Shown here: piece by piece, positions 1 through 7,790 of the stretch
How the letters are laid out: every line of letters begins with the position of its first letter
How positions within the stretch are numbered: the stretch's first letter is position 1
DNA from: Candidatus Villigracilis adiacens
GTDB taxonomy: Bacteria; Chloroflexota; Anaerolineae; Anaerolineales; Villigracilaceae
Length of the DNA stretch: 64,000 bases
Direction: 5' to 3'
Assembly: GCA_016703605.1 (NCBI GenBank)
Contig: JADJBU010000026.1
Coordinates: 645,066 to 709,065 of the forward strand
The notes under the pieces: generated by a model
The model's input: only the letters and a program-made list of their open reading frames with translations
Told to the model about the DNA's origin: nothing
The model's database searches: none
Translations under genes and position numbers: made by a program

Positions 1-20
1 GTCATGCGCGGGAAAGCAGC

Positions 21-488
21 CTACTTTTTCTTTGTGCCGGGTTTCGATGCAGGTTTCGAGGCTGGCTTTTTAGGCTTTGCAGAACTTCCCTTCGGCGCGG
101 GCGCATTCTTCTTGGCAGACGCGGGTTTCGAGGCGCGTTTCCGCTTCGACGCGGACACTTTGGCGCTCGCCGCCGAAGTCTTCTTGGAAGCGGCGGTTTT
201 CACCACGGCATTTTTCAAAGACCGGGGAAGCGGTTCCGTCTTTATCGCCGCCGAAGCGGATGCAGATTCGCCCGCGGGCGTGGCTGGCAGCTGTTTGGCA
301 GCCTCGCGCCAATTGGGAAAGAACAACTCCATCCGCTGGCGCGAAATGGAATTGGCGCGGCGGCAGCGCGGGCAGTGGGCGTCGTGGTGGTTCTGGTTCT
401 TCTCATCCATGGTGATGAGCGCGGTCAACATCTCCGCCCGCCCAACGGTGAAGGGGGTCTGGCAATAAAGGCAACGCAGGTTAAGCAT
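21..488 (-). CDS. Zinc-ribbon protein with Lys/Ala/Pro-rich basic tail
   Basis: A 155-residue protein of unknown function. The N-terminal part has two Cys-x2-Cys pairs (C6/C9 and C39/C42, the second as CPRCRR), the usual layout of a zinc ribbon. From about residue 70 the chain becomes a low-complexity tail of Ala, Lys, Pro and Ser that ends in GTKKK and resembles a histone-H1-like nucleic-acid-binding tail. The ATG at 488 follows an AGGAGAG Shine-Dalgarno sequence. It is the last gene of the minus-strand acetyltransferase operon, 24 bp after its neighbour. A nucleic-acid-binding role is inferred from composition only. Confidence 0.75.
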   Translation of the reverse strand: MLNLRCLYCQTPFTVGRAEMLTALITMDEKNQNHHDAHCPRCRRANSISRQRMELFFPNWREAAKQLPATPAGESASASAAIKTEPLPRSLKNAVVKTAASKKTSAASAKVSASKRKRASKPASAKKNAPAPKGSSAKPKKPASKPASKPGTKKK

Positions 489-512
489 GGCTCTCTCCTA
501 CAAAGGGTAGTC

Positions 513-1541
513 TTATTCTGCCAGTGATTCTACACTGATTTCACGTCCTCCGCGAATCGTCTTTTCATAGGTGTCAAAGACCATGTGGACGCTCATTCCC
601 GCGTTTTCGTACAGCCGCAGGGCGCCGGTCAGGTTCTCGGCATCCACACCCAGCCCGGCTTTGCGCCGTCCGCGCCGATAAAACTCGCCAAAACTGTGCA
701 AAAGCAGGGCAATTCCCAGCCCGCGCTTGCGCCAGAGACGACGGACTCCCAGAATATTAACCCAGCCCACCTCCTTGTCGGAGTAGCTTTCGAGGCGGCA
801 CAGGCTGATTCCAGCGATCTCGTCCCCGTCCATGGCAAGAAACCACATCGAGGGGTCCTGCCCGTCCGACTTCATAAAGTGCGAGAACCTGGCAAGCCCT
901 TCTTCAAACGGCTCTTCGATGTGACCAAAATGGTCGCGGAAGGATTCTTCAAAAGCGCGGTAAATGGCGGGAATTTCCTCGTGGCTGCCGGTCTTGAGCG
1001 TAATGCCCTCAGACCAGATCGCGGCGGGAGGCGCTTCATCCATCTCGATCCGCATTTCATAGGAACTGCGAATGCGGATGAAGCCGCAGTCTTCGAAGAG
1101 CCGCTTTGAATCCTCGGCAATGCGCAGTGAACCAGTGCGCGGCGCAAAACGCAAATCGGCGGGAAGATCGGGGAGGACGCGGCAGGCGCGTTCTTCCGCC
1201 CACCCCATCAGGGCGGTGCCAATTCCCAACCCGCCAAAATCCGGGTGGACGCGCCCCCAGATCCACGGGTGAACCGGCGGCGTGGATGTCGTCCACACCT
1301 CGATGTAGCCGACCAACTGTCCCGTTGGGGAAAACACGAGGCGGGTATCCTGCTCCGGGTCGAAGCGAGGCGAGCCCCAATCTTCACGCAGGATGTCTCC
1401 ACTGGCAAGGTCATCCTGCCCAGCCATGCGCTGCATCCAGATGTTGAACATCTCAACGGCGGCTTCGGCATCTGCCGGGGTTGCGCCGCGCACGGTGAAC
1501 CCTTCGGGCAATTGAATCTGTGTTGCAAGTTGTTCTTTCAT
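513..1541 (-). CDS. Tandem-GNAT N-acetyltransferase
   Basis: A 342-residue protein with two GNAT folds in a row, like the MshD (mycothiol synthase) architecture. The first carries an acetyl-CoA loop of the form HPDFGGLGIGTALM at about residues 115-128. The second has VRRLWRKRGLGIALL followed by the C-terminal GNAT signature ENLTGALRLYENAGM. An upstream in-frame ATG at 1715 is possible, but the ATG at 1541 has a GAGGA ribosome site and starts where homology would begin. Its neighbour at 1597-2577 is a paralogue, so the pair arose by duplication. Acetyl-CoA-dependent acyl transfer is likely; the acceptor is unknown. Confidence 0.85.
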   Translation of the reverse strand: MKEQLATQIQLPEGFTVRGATPADAEAAVEMFNIWMQRMAGQDDLASGDILREDWGSPRFDPEQDTRLVFSPTGQLVGYIEVWTTSTPPVHPWIWGRVHPDFGGLGIGTALMGWAEERACRVLPDLPADLRFAPRTGSLRIAEDSKRLFEDCGFIRIRSSYEMRIEMDEAPPAAIWSEGITLKTGSHEEIPAIYRAFEESFRDHFGHIEEPFEEGLARFSHFMKSDGQDPSMWFLAMDGDEIAGISLCRLESYSDKEVGWVNILGVRRLWRKRGLGIALLLHSFGEFYRRGRRKAGLGVDAENLTGALRLYENAGMSVHMVFDTYEKTIRGGREISVESLAE

Positions 1542-1596
1542 GGTTTCCTCTTGTTTGAGCCGCGCATACCGGCGGTAGAGACCGCCGATTATGCGC

Positions 1597-2577
1597 TTAT
1601 TCTTCTTCCAAACTCCGCCCGGGGCGGAGTTCTTTTTCAAAGTTGACGAATTCGCTGGCGATGCGCATCCCGGCGCGTTGATAGAGGCGGGTTGCGCCGG
1701 TGGTGTTGGAGGCATCCACGCCCAAGCCGACGGTCTTCATGCCGCGCCGGTAAAAATCTGCGAAGGATGCCTGGAGCAATGCCAGCCCCAGCCCCCTGCC
1801 GCGCCAGGGTTTGCGGACTCCCAGCGTGCCGACCCAGCCGATTCCCATGCGAAAACGATTTTGGGAGAAACCGGCGATCTCGTCGCCATCCCAGGCAACG
1901 AGCCAGAGGGCAGGGTCGAACTCCGGTCTTTCGAGTTTTCTGAACGACCATTCCTTGAAGGTCGTGTCGTGGCTGCCCCAATGTTCGCGGAAGGCTTCGT
2001 TATCCGCCTGCCAGACGAGTTGGGCGTGGGCGTCCCTGTCGAAGGGGCGACACTCGATCCCGGCGGGCAGGGCAAAGGCAGGCGCCGAGTCGAGCGTGAT
2101 TTCCATGCGCCAGAAATAGCGCACAATTTGATAACTCAAATGGGCAAACATCTCCCGCCCGGTCTCGTCCTTGCCGTCGGCGGCGGCGTGGATGTAAACG
2201 CGCAAGTCGGGTTCGGCTTGTTTCATCATCGCGAGAGCGCGTTCTTCGGCGCGGGTGATCAGCGCTGTGCCGATTCCCCGTCCTTTGAAGTCCGGGTGGA
2301 CGTACCCGTCGGCGGAGAAGTGGGCAAATGCCTGCTCGTTGGCAAGTTCTTCGTAGCCGACAATGCGCCCGTCCGCGGTTTGTACGACGAAAGCGTCCGT
2401 TTCAGGGTTGAAGCCGTCTTCGCGCCAGGCATGTTCCAAATTCTCCGGCGTTGTGGCAACGGTGACATCGCCGTCGGCTTCGCAGACAGAGTAGATGAGA
2501 TCCGCCACAGGGTGGACATCCGCCCGGGTCGCAGCGCGCAGGCGCAGGCTTGGGTCAAGAAGCGTGTTTTTCGTCAT
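1597..2577 (-). CDS. Tandem-GNAT N-acetyltransferase (paralogue)
   Basis: A 326-residue protein with the same double-GNAT build as the gene at 513-1541. The first domain has HPDFKGRGIGTALI. The second has VRKPWRGRGLGLALL and ASNTTGATRLYQRAGM. The ATG at 2577 is preferred because AAAGGA lies just upstream; an in-frame ATG at 2595 has no ribosome site. It sits 48 bp after the single-domain acetyltransferase and 55 bp before its paralogue, all on one strand, consistent with one transcript. The substrate cannot be told from the sequence. Confidence 0.85.
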   Translation of the reverse strand: MTKNTLLDPSLRLRAATRADVHPVADLIYSVCEADGDVTVATTPENLEHAWREDGFNPETDAFVVQTADGRIVGYEELANEQAFAHFSADGYVHPDFKGRGIGTALITRAEERALAMMKQAEPDLRVYIHAAADGKDETGREMFAHLSYQIVRYFWRMEITLDSAPAFALPAGIECRPFDRDAHAQLVWQADNEAFREHWGSHDTTFKEWSFRKLERPEFDPALWLVAWDGDEIAGFSQNRFRMGIGWVGTLGVRKPWRGRGLGLALLQASFADFYRRGMKTVGLGVDASNTTGATRLYQRAGMRIASEFVNFEKELRPGRSLEEE

Positions 2578-2625
2578 GATAAAGATTCCTTTCATCTGGA
2601 GGAAAAGGCGATGAAGCGCAGCGCC

Positions 2626-3210
2626 TCATCCCCGACCTTGAATTGATTCGCGCCATTCGGCATTCAGCAAGCCGAAGCCGATGACGTCCCAAAATTCTCC
2701 ATTGGAATACAGGGCGTCGCGGCGGCGGGTTTCTTCGATAAATCCGAACTTTTGGAAGAGGCGCAATGCCGCTTCATTGAAAGCCGGGACGACAGCCGTA
2801 ACGCGAAACAGGTTCAACTCATTGAAGGCGCAACGCAGCAGCAGGCGCAGGGCTTGCAAGCCGTATCCGCGGCGGCGGGATTCAGGTTCGCCAATGCCCA
2901 GGCGGATGTAACCGTTGCCGCTGGACCAATCCACGTATTCGATGAGCGCTTTGCCGATCAAACGATCATCCTCCCGGGCGCGGATGGTGAAGTAGAAAAG
3001 GTTTCCTTCGTCCCGCATCTCCATTGCAATGGCTTCGTAGCGTTTCTTCACGGTCGCAGGCGAGAGCGGACAGACGGGTCTCAACTCCATCAGGCGCATG
3101 AATTCGGCGTCATGCGTCCAACGAGACTCGACCACGGGATGCGCCTGAAGGTCTATGCCGCCAAGGCAGACATCCGTTTCTTCTAATAATTGGGGCTGTA
3201 AAGCAAGCAT
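2626..3210 (-). CDS. GNAT N-acetyltransferase, RimJ/RimL-like
   Basis: A 194-residue single-domain GNAT protein. The acetyl-CoA binding loop reads ESRRRGYGLQALRLLL, followed by the typical NEAALRLFQKFGFIEE segment, as in RimJ/RimL and antibiotic or amino-acid acetyltransferases. It begins with ATG at 3210 after GGAAGAG. It is the first structural gene of the operon, and its start lies 21 bp downstream of an intrinsic terminator (3232-3267), so expression would require read-through or antitermination. The acceptor is unknown; detoxification is one option given the leader arrangement. Confidence 0.85.
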   Translation of the reverse strand: MLALQPQLLEETDVCLGGIDLQAHPVVESRWTHDAEFMRLMELRPVCPLSPATVKKRYEAIAMEMRDEGNLFYFTIRAREDDRLIGKALIEYVDWSSGNGYIRLGIGEPESRRRGYGLQALRLLLRCAFNELNLFRVTAVVPAFNEAALRLFQKFGFIEETRRRDALYSNGEFWDVIGFGLLNAEWRESIQGRG

Positions 3211-3231
3211 GATGTTTCTCTTCCTTCGATC

Positions 3232-3267
3232 AAAAAGCGGTCACAGAGAAGGCTCCGCGACCGCTTT
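3232..3267 (-). terminator. Second intrinsic terminator or attenuator of the GNAT leader
   Basis: On the minus strand AAAGCGGTC (3267-3259) can pair with GACCGCTTT (3242-3234) in a perfect 9-bp stem around a 16-nt loop, and the transcript continues into a run of five U. It lies between the leader ORF and the first acetyltransferase gene, so it is placed to control read-through. Confidence 0.75.
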
Positions 3268-3275
3268 ACTGGTTA

Positions 3276-3312
3276 AAGAAAACGACCACGGGGCTTGAGG
3301 CGCCGTGGTCGC
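3276..3312 (-). terminator. First intrinsic terminator or attenuator of the GNAT leader
   Basis: On the minus strand CGACCACGG pairs with CCGTGGTCG (9 bp, 11-nt loop) and is followed by TTTTCTTT. It lies 21 nt after the leader ORF stop. The 5' arm contains GCGACC, which could pair instead with GGTCGC in the 5' arm of the second hairpin (3262-3257), a possible antiterminator. The alternative pairing is inference. Confidence 0.7.
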
Positions 3313-3332
3313 AAGGTTGTTCGGAAAAAAAC

Positions 3333-3419
3333 CTAACGACGTGCAGGCGCGCTACGGCTATCGGCGAATCCAGCCAGTTTGGCGGATGCGGGGATAAGGG
3401 TGAACTTGCTCATGAACAT
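3333..3419 (-). CDS. Short leader ORF (28 codons) ahead of the GNAT operon
   Basis: A small ORF starting with ATG at 3419, with a strong AAAGGAG site 7 nt upstream. The peptide begins MFMSKFTLIPASAK and ends in DSRSAPARR-stop; the internal Met at codon 3 is an alternative start. A promoter lies upstream (3465-3494) and two terminator hairpins follow before the acetyltransferase gene. This layout matches transcription-attenuation leaders where ribosome stalling decides read-through. It is too short to be recognised by homology. Translation is supported by the ribosome site but is not proven. Confidence 0.6.
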   Translation of the reverse strand: MFMSKFTLIPASAKLAGFADSRSAPARR

Positions 3420-3464
3420 GGTAGCGCGCTCCTTTCTTTGGAATTCCTTTTTCAAGGTGATTTG

Positions 3465-3494
3465 AGTCTATCACGCAGGCTGGGGGGAAGTCAA
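3465..3494 (-). promoter_or_regulatory. Promoter of the GNAT leader and operon
   Basis: On the minus strand TTGACT (3494-3489) and TAGACT (3470-3465) are separated by 18 bp, a good sigma-70-type match. The predicted start near 3458 gives a leader of about 40 nt before the leader ORF. Confidence 0.6.
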
Positions 3495-3578
3495 GCGGAA
3501 AAATTTGATTTTCGTATTGTTCAACGCAAACCTTTTGAAGGGGTTTCGGCAACAGATTAACCAAAGAAGGAGTCAGGT

Positions 3579-4010
3579 ATGACTGCTGAAAAATCCGCCC
3601 TTGATCCATATATCCATCGCAATATCCTGATCATTTCCAGGGATGCCGGCATGTCGCAGGTTTGGAAAACGCTTTTCGAGCAGAGGAATTGCCGGGTCGT
3701 CTGCGAATCTTCGGGGGCGGATGGCGTTTCCTCGTCGCGGACGCTTTCCCCCACCCTGATCCTTCTCGATATGGACATCCCCGATGAAGAACGCCTCGCC
3801 TTGTGCCGCGACCTGCGCTCCACCACAAACGGCGCCCTGTTACTTCTCGATTCGAATCTCAAAAACCCGGATGTGCTTGAATATCACCGCGCGGGGGTAA
3901 GCGAAACCATCTCCGCCTCCATCAGCCCGATGGCGCTGCTGGTCAAGTCGCTGGCATGGCTAGCCCGTTATGACTGGGTCGTTCCGCGCAGGCAGTCTGT
4001 ATCCTGGTAG
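3579..4010 (+). CDS. Stand-alone response-regulator receiver domain
   Basis: A 143-residue CheY-like protein. The hydrophobic beta strand LILLDMDIP carries the likely phospho-acceptor Asp64, and ILIIS at residues 16-20 matches beta strand 1. The acidic pair normally after strand 1 is reduced to a single Asp (RDAG), so metal binding may be weakened. There is no output domain and no adjacent histidine kinase. The ATG at 3579 follows AAGAAGGAG. It points away from the GNAT leader promoter, with which it shares the 3420-3578 intergenic region. Confidence 0.75.
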   Translation: MTAEKSALDPYIHRNILIISRDAGMSQVWKTLFEQRNCRVVCESSGADGVSSSRTLSPTLILLDMDIPDEERLALCRDLRSTTNGALLLLDSNLKNPDVLEYHRAGVSETISASISPMALLVKSLAWLARYDWVVPRRQSVSW

Positions 4011-4088
4011 GTATAGTATTGCTCTGTAAAAACTATGCCAATCGCAAAGATTTTGCCCAGTACCGCGAGATTTATCTCGCCCGCCGGG

Positions 4089-4106
4089 GCGCAAACTGAA
4101 GTTTGC
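4089..4106. repeat. Short perfect palindrome CGCAAACT-GA-AGTTTGCG
   Basis: An 8-bp perfect stem with a 2-nt loop between two convergent genes. It has the same 'ACTGAAGT' centre as the longer hairpin at 28586-28613, so both may belong to one dispersed hairpin family. Confidence 0.5.
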
Positions 4107-4133
4107 GGTATTTACAACCCCGCTATGAATCTG

Positions 4134-5153
4134 TCAGGGGTTGGATGTGCGAATCCGCCCGGCGATCAGGGACTCGAGGGTTTCCTTCACCATGCGCAGT
4201 TTGGCGTCTGAGAGGATGCCCGGGTCCACGTCTGCCAGACCGAGCGGGGATTGAACGTTCTGTCCGCCCTGCCCGGCAGTCAACTGGGGCCAGGCGGTTT
4301 GAATCGCTTTGATGGTATCCGGCGTGACTGTCATCACCCAGCCTCCGGGGCGCGGCTCGGGGCGTGAGATACCGATCAAATAAACGCCCTGGGTCCCCAC
4401 ATACGAGAGGAAATCGTCGCTGGCAAGGGAGGGATAGATATACAACCCATCCACATCCTTGTCGTTGATCAAGACATTGGCGTATCCGCCGAATTTGCCG
4501 GGGTCTTCGTTGGGCGGAATCCCCAACACAGCCGGATAGGCAACTGGGTCGATATAAATTCCATCGCACAAGCCGCAGTAGTAGCGCATCCCATTATTGA
4601 AGGCATTCAGCGCCGCCAGCGCGTTCTGGTCGCCGTCGGGGTACAACATGCCCAGATGATATTCATCCAATAACATGGCAAGGGTATACCCGGCAAGGAA
4701 GGCGGGGACTTCCACTTCATTGCTCGGCGCAAGCACACTGATGTTTCCGCCCGCGGGGAGGTTGGGGATATTGACAGCCAGGAATTGCACATTGGGCGCG
4801 GCGGGCGCATAGGTCAACACACCGGGGTCGGGCGGCAGGGCGATCACCACTTTGAGGGTTGGGTCGGCGATGTCCTGCTGGGAGAGCGCGTTGCGCACCT
4901 GGAAGCGAAACCCGGAGGCAAGCGCGAGATCGTAAACCGTCCTTTGATACAGGTCGGATGTGGTTTTGTCCATGTCTGCCGGGAGGACGAGCAAAGCCAA
5001 AGGCGTGGACAAGGTTGGGATGGGCGTGGCAGACGGGGGCGGAGTCTGAGACGGGACAACCGTCGGGGCGGCGACTTCAGGCGTTTCATCCCCCCCGCAG
5101 GCGGTCAAAATCAAAATGGCGATTACGAAAAGGAAAACTTGTTTTACACGCAC
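4134..5153 (-). CDS. BMP-like (Med/PnrA type) substrate-binding lipoprotein
   Basis: A 339-residue exported lipoprotein. The signal peptide ends in the lipobox LTAC (Cys19), followed by a Thr/Pro/Ser-rich stalk to about residue 50. The rest resembles the periplasmic-binding fold of basic membrane proteins: a hydrophobic core strand ending LAVNIPNLP, then VPAFLAGYTLAMLL, where BMP proteins have the AFLAG segment, and GGYANVLINDKDVDGLYIYPSL. No permease or ATPase genes are adjacent, so it may be an orphan sensor or nucleoside-binding lipoprotein. The assignment to BMP is moderate. Confidence 0.65.
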   Translation of the reverse strand: MRVKQVFLFVIAILILTACGGDETPEVAAPTVVPSQTPPPSATPIPTLSTPLALLVLPADMDKTTSDLYQRTVYDLALASGFRFQVRNALSQQDIADPTLKVVIALPPDPGVLTYAPAAPNVQFLAVNIPNLPAGGNISVLAPSNEVEVPAFLAGYTLAMLLDEYHLGMLYPDGDQNALAALNAFNNGMRYYCGLCDGIYIDPVAYPAVLGIPPNEDPGKFGGYANVLINDKDVDGLYIYPSLASDDFLSYVGTQGVYLIGISRPEPRPGGWVMTVTPDTIKAIQTAWPQLTAGQGGQNVQSPLGLADVDPGILSDAKLRMVKETLESLIAGRIRTSNP

Positions 5154-5204
5154 AAAGAATCTCCGGAATTTAGAGTCCCGGAATTATAACGGGAAATAAA
5201 AATG

Positions 5205-5250
5205 CAGGTCACGCTAAGTGCCCCGAAGGGGTATGAAGCGTGACCTACAT
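5205..5250 (-). terminator. Hairpin downstream of hsp20
   Basis: AGGTCACGCT pairs with AGCGTGACCT around an inner CCCC-GAA-GGGG stem. It sits between the Hsp20 stop and the next minus-strand gene. No clear T-run follows, so termination is plausible but uncertain. Confidence 0.5.
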
Positions 5251-5254
5251 AATT

Positions 5255-5638
5255 TTAGTGAACGGTGACCGGAATCTTCTTCGGCTTGGCGGATTCTGCC
5301 CGGGGCAGGGTCAGCGTCAGGACGCCGTCCGCGATTCTTGCTTCGACCTTTCCTGAATCTATTTCAGACGGCATTCGCAGGCTGCGGCGAAAGGCTCCAC
5401 GCGGAAGTTCGTTCATCAGGAACGCAGCGTCTTCGTCCTTGAATTCGCCTTCGATGCTGACGATGTTCTCGAGCACCTGGATGTTCAGGTCTTCGGCTTT
5501 CAAGCCGGGGACGAGCGCCGAGAGGATGTAGGCATCCTCCTCCTCGCGGACATTGACGCTCAACGCGCGCGGCTGCGGCTGGGATGCGACCCGGCGAACG
5601 GCGCGGCGAAACGGGAAGGGTTGAATGTATAGCGACAT
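5255..5638 (-). CDS. hsp20: Small heat-shock protein, Hsp20 / alpha-crystallin family
   Basis: A 127-residue small heat-shock protein. The alpha-crystallin domain spans about residues 25-115, with ALVPGLKAEDLNIQVLENIVSIEGE and the conserved ADGVLTLTLPRAE strand near the end. It should be an ATP-independent holdase in the cytoplasm. The ATG at 5638 is preceded by AAAAAGGAG, which fixes the start; a much longer reading frame extends upstream to 6355 but is non-coding. The final residues KKIPVTVH are typical of the family. It is transcribed divergently from the M23 peptidase gene. Confidence 0.92.
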   Translation of the reverse strand: MSLYIQPFPFRRAVRRVASQPQPRALSVNVREEEDAYILSALVPGLKAEDLNIQVLENIVSIEGEFKDEDAAFLMNELPRGAFRRSLRMPSEIDSGKVEARIADGVLTLTLPRAESAKPKKIPVTVH

Positions 5639-5772
5639 GTTTTGGTCTCCTTTTTCTTTTACCAATATGATTACGCCAAGGATAGATTTTTTGTGTAAGA
5701 AAAAAGATAACGAAAGATAGTTCTTATATATGAATTCCCCCCGGGCGGCGATTCCGATCTGCCCGCCGCGCT

Positions 5773-5778
5773 TATAAT
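5773..5778 (+). promoter_or_regulatory. -10 box TATAAT, leaderless start of the M23 gene
   Basis: TATAAT ends 7 nt before the ATG at 5786 and there is no Shine-Dalgarno sequence, so transcription should start at or next to the initiation codon. Confidence 0.55.
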
Positions 5779-5785
5779 CGAAGCC

Positions 5786-6493
5786 ATGTCGAAAAAGACC
5801 ATTCTGCCCCTGGTGATCCCCGCTTTTGCGATTGCGATCGCAGGCATTTATTTTTTCTTCACATTTGGAAACGGGAAAACAGTTGAGCGCACGTCCCAGG
5901 CCTTTGCCTGGTTCAACGACCCCGCCTCCCGCCCCGAGTTGATGATGACTCTCGGCTCTCGATGCGGCGACGCCCCGTTTGCTTTTCCCACCAACGGAAT
6001 GATCGGCTTCATATGGGACGATTCCTTCCGCCCCGGTCACCGTCACAGCGGATTGGACATTTTCGGCGGGACGGATGTGGGCGTAACTCCCATCGTTGCG
6101 GCGTATCCCGGTTTTCTCACCCGGCAGGAGGATTGGAAGTCCACCGTCATCATCCGCGCGCCGGAAGACCCGCTCGAACCGTCCCGCCAGATTTGGGTTT
6201 ACTACACCCACATGGCAGACGCGGACGGGAACTCCTTCGTCTCGGAACAATTCCCGCAGGGGACGCGCGAAGTTTACGTCGAAGAAGGGACCTTCCTGGG
6301 GTATATGGGCAATTTCTCCGGCGAGCCGGGGAATCCCGTCGGCGTACACTTGCATATTTCCATCGTCATGGACGACGGCTCTGGGAATTTCCTGAACGAA
6401 CTCGAGATCGAAAATACCTACGACCCGTCGCCGTATTTTGGAATGCCGTTGAACGCGAACACGAACACCGATACAATACCGGTGTGTGATTAG
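5786..6493 (+). CDS. Membrane-anchored M23 (LytM-type) metallopeptidase
   Basis: A 235-residue protein with an N-terminal membrane anchor (residues 7-27) and a LytM/M23 peptidase domain. The zinc motifs are H87-SGL-D91 and H188-L-H190 (in VGVHLHIS), with H142 in YYTHMAD as the additional catalytic His. The family cleaves peptide cross-links in the cell wall or acts as a regulator of cell-wall enzymes. The topology puts the domain outside the membrane. The start is fixed by a TATAAT box 7 nt upstream with no ribosome site. Confidence 0.85.
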   Translation: MSKKTILPLVIPAFAIAIAGIYFFFTFGNGKTVERTSQAFAWFNDPASRPELMMTLGSRCGDAPFAFPTNGMIGFIWDDSFRPGHRHSGLDIFGGTDVGVTPIVAAYPGFLTRQEDWKSTVIIRAPEDPLEPSRQIWVYYTHMADADGNSFVSEQFPQGTREVYVEEGTFLGYMGNFSGEPGNPVGVHLHISIVMDDGSGNFLNELEIENTYDPSPYFGMPLNANTNTDTIPVCD

Positions 6494-6556
6494 GTGTCAG
6501 GTGTGTTTCAGGTTTCAGGTGTCAGGTTTCAGGTGTCAGGTTTCAGGTTTTAGGTT
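6493..6556. repeat. Heptamer repeat, units GTTTCAG / GTGTCAG
   Basis: About eight units alternate between GTGTCAG and GTTTCAG with a 7-bp period, directly after the M23 stop codon. It belongs to the heptamer-repeat class found across the window. Confidence 0.8.
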
Positions 6557-6592
6557 GATTAGTGAAGAGGCGCGAAATGCGCCGGAGGTATT

Positions 6593-7063
6593 ATGAAGGA
6601 ACTGATGGAATATCGAGAAAAGCTGCTGTTGCGCCTGCGTGAAGCGGCTGCGGAGTTTTGCGAGGCCTGCCGGACTCCCGCCAACCCGCACGGGAAGACC
6701 CCAGACGGCTGGTCTGCCCATCAAATCGCCTTTCATGTGCGGGATGTAGACCGGGAAGTCTACGGAATGCGCATCCGCCGGACGCTGAGCGAGGAAAACC
6801 CACTCTTCAATAATTTCGGCCCCGACGAGTGGATGGAAGCACATTACAACCATGAAGAACCGCTGGAAAAAATATTAAGCGAGTTTCAGGAAAGCGTCAA
6901 AGAAGTAACCGACCTGCTCGGTAACGCCCAGCCTGGGAGTTGGTCGCGCCCTAGCAGGCACGAATCCCTGGGTCGGGAATTGACGCTTCAACTTTGGGTG
7001 GAGCGCAGCCTGGCGCACGTCGAAGAGCATCTTGGTTCGCTGATAACCCCCCAAAAAACCTGA
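6593..7063 (+). CDS. DinB/DUF664-like four-helix protein
   Basis: A 156-residue protein resembling the DinB/YfiT superfamily. The first motif, GWSAHQIAFHVRDVDRE, matches the 'W(S/T)..(E/Q)(V/I)..H..D' segment, and LAHVEEHLGSL near the C terminus supplies the second His pair, giving three candidate metal ligands. Members are often stress-induced or thiol-dependent transferases; no substrate can be named. The ATG follows GGAGG. The next gene starts 43 bp downstream from its own -10 box. Confidence 0.75.
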   Translation: MKELMEYREKLLLRLREAAAEFCEACRTPANPHGKTPDGWSAHQIAFHVRDVDREVYGMRIRRTLSEENPLFNNFGPDEWMEAHYNHEEPLEKILSEFQESVKEVTDLLGNAQPGSWSRPSRHESLGRELTLQLWVERSLAHVEEHLGSLITPQKT

Positions 7064-7092
7064 ATTTTGCCCGTTTTTTCGGGTTCCTGCGG

Positions 7093-7098
7093 TAAAAT
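7093..7098 (+). promoter_or_regulatory. -10 box TAAAAT, leaderless start of the NarL-type regulator
   Basis: TAAAAT ends 7 nt before the ATG at 7106; no ribosome site is present. Confidence 0.5.
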
Positions 7099-7105
7099 AC
7101 CACCC

Positions 7106-7762
7106 ATGAAAAAACAACGAATCATCCTGGTGGACGATCATGAAGTGGTGCGGCTCGGGCTGAAATCCCTTCTGGAACGGCATCCCCAATTCGATGTGGT
7201 CGGCGAAGCGGGCTCGTCGCGCGAGGCCCTCGAACAGACCGCCTCCCTCAAACCCGATGTGGTGGTGATGGATATCCGCCTGCCGGGCACCTCCGGGATC
7301 GAAGCCTGCGAACAGATCGTCAGCCAGTTTCCCAATACCAAAGTGATCATGCTCACCTCCTATGCCGAGGATGAAATGCTCTTCTCCGCCATCCGCGCGG
7401 GGGCATCGGGGTACATCCTGAAACAAATCGGAAGCGAAGACCTGATCAAAGCCCTGGAATCGGTCGGACGCGGCGAGGCGCTGCTCGACCCCGCCGTCAC
7501 CCAGCGCGTCTTCCAGGAAGTGAGGCGCGCGGTCAAGGAAGAAGAGGCGTCGGCGTTCGCGCATCTCAGCCAGCAGGAAAAACACGTGTTATTGCTGGTC
7601 TCGGAGGGCAAGACCAACCGCGAGATCGCCAAGAACCTGTTCCTCGGCGAAGGCACCGTGCGCAATTACGTCTCGAGCATTCTCTCGAAATTGAACGTGA
7701 ACAACCGCGCCGAGGCGGCTGCCTATGCGGTGGAACATAATTTGAGAGATTACATTTCCTGA
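7106..7762 (+). CDS. NarL/FixJ-family response regulator
   Basis: A 218-residue two-domain regulator. The receiver domain carries the acidic pair D10/D11, phospho-acceptor D56 in VVVMDIRLPG, and the conserved Lys in GYILKQI. The C-terminal LuxR-type helix-turn-helix includes LVSEGKTNREIAKNLFLGEGTVRNYVSSILSKL (split across the recognition helix). No histidine kinase lies next to it, so it is an orphan regulator. The ATG at 7106 is chosen over 7067 because a -10 box ends 7 nt upstream and the receiver fold begins there. A terminator follows at 7791. Confidence 0.92.
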   Translation: MKKQRIILVDDHEVVRLGLKSLLERHPQFDVVGEAGSSREALEQTASLKPDVVVMDIRLPGTSGIEACEQIVSQFPNTKVIMLTSYAEDEMLFSAIRAGASGYILKQIGSEDLIKALESVGRGEALLDPAVTQRVFQEVRRAVKEEEASAFAHLSQQEKHVLLLVSEGKTNREIAKNLFLGEGTVRNYVSSILSKLNVNNRAEAAAYAVEHNLRDYIS

Positions 7763-7790
7763 TTTCGTTCCCGGTGAAAATTCCTTCATC

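Noticed and set aside
1591..2646. Plus-strand open frame of 351 codons over the tandem GNAT gene
   Set aside because: It is antisense to a gene with clear GNAT motifs and has no recognisable domain or ribosome site.
5639..6355. N-terminal extension of the Hsp20 frame
   Set aside because: It runs antisense through the M23 peptidase; the Hsp20 start at 5638 has a strong ribosome site.
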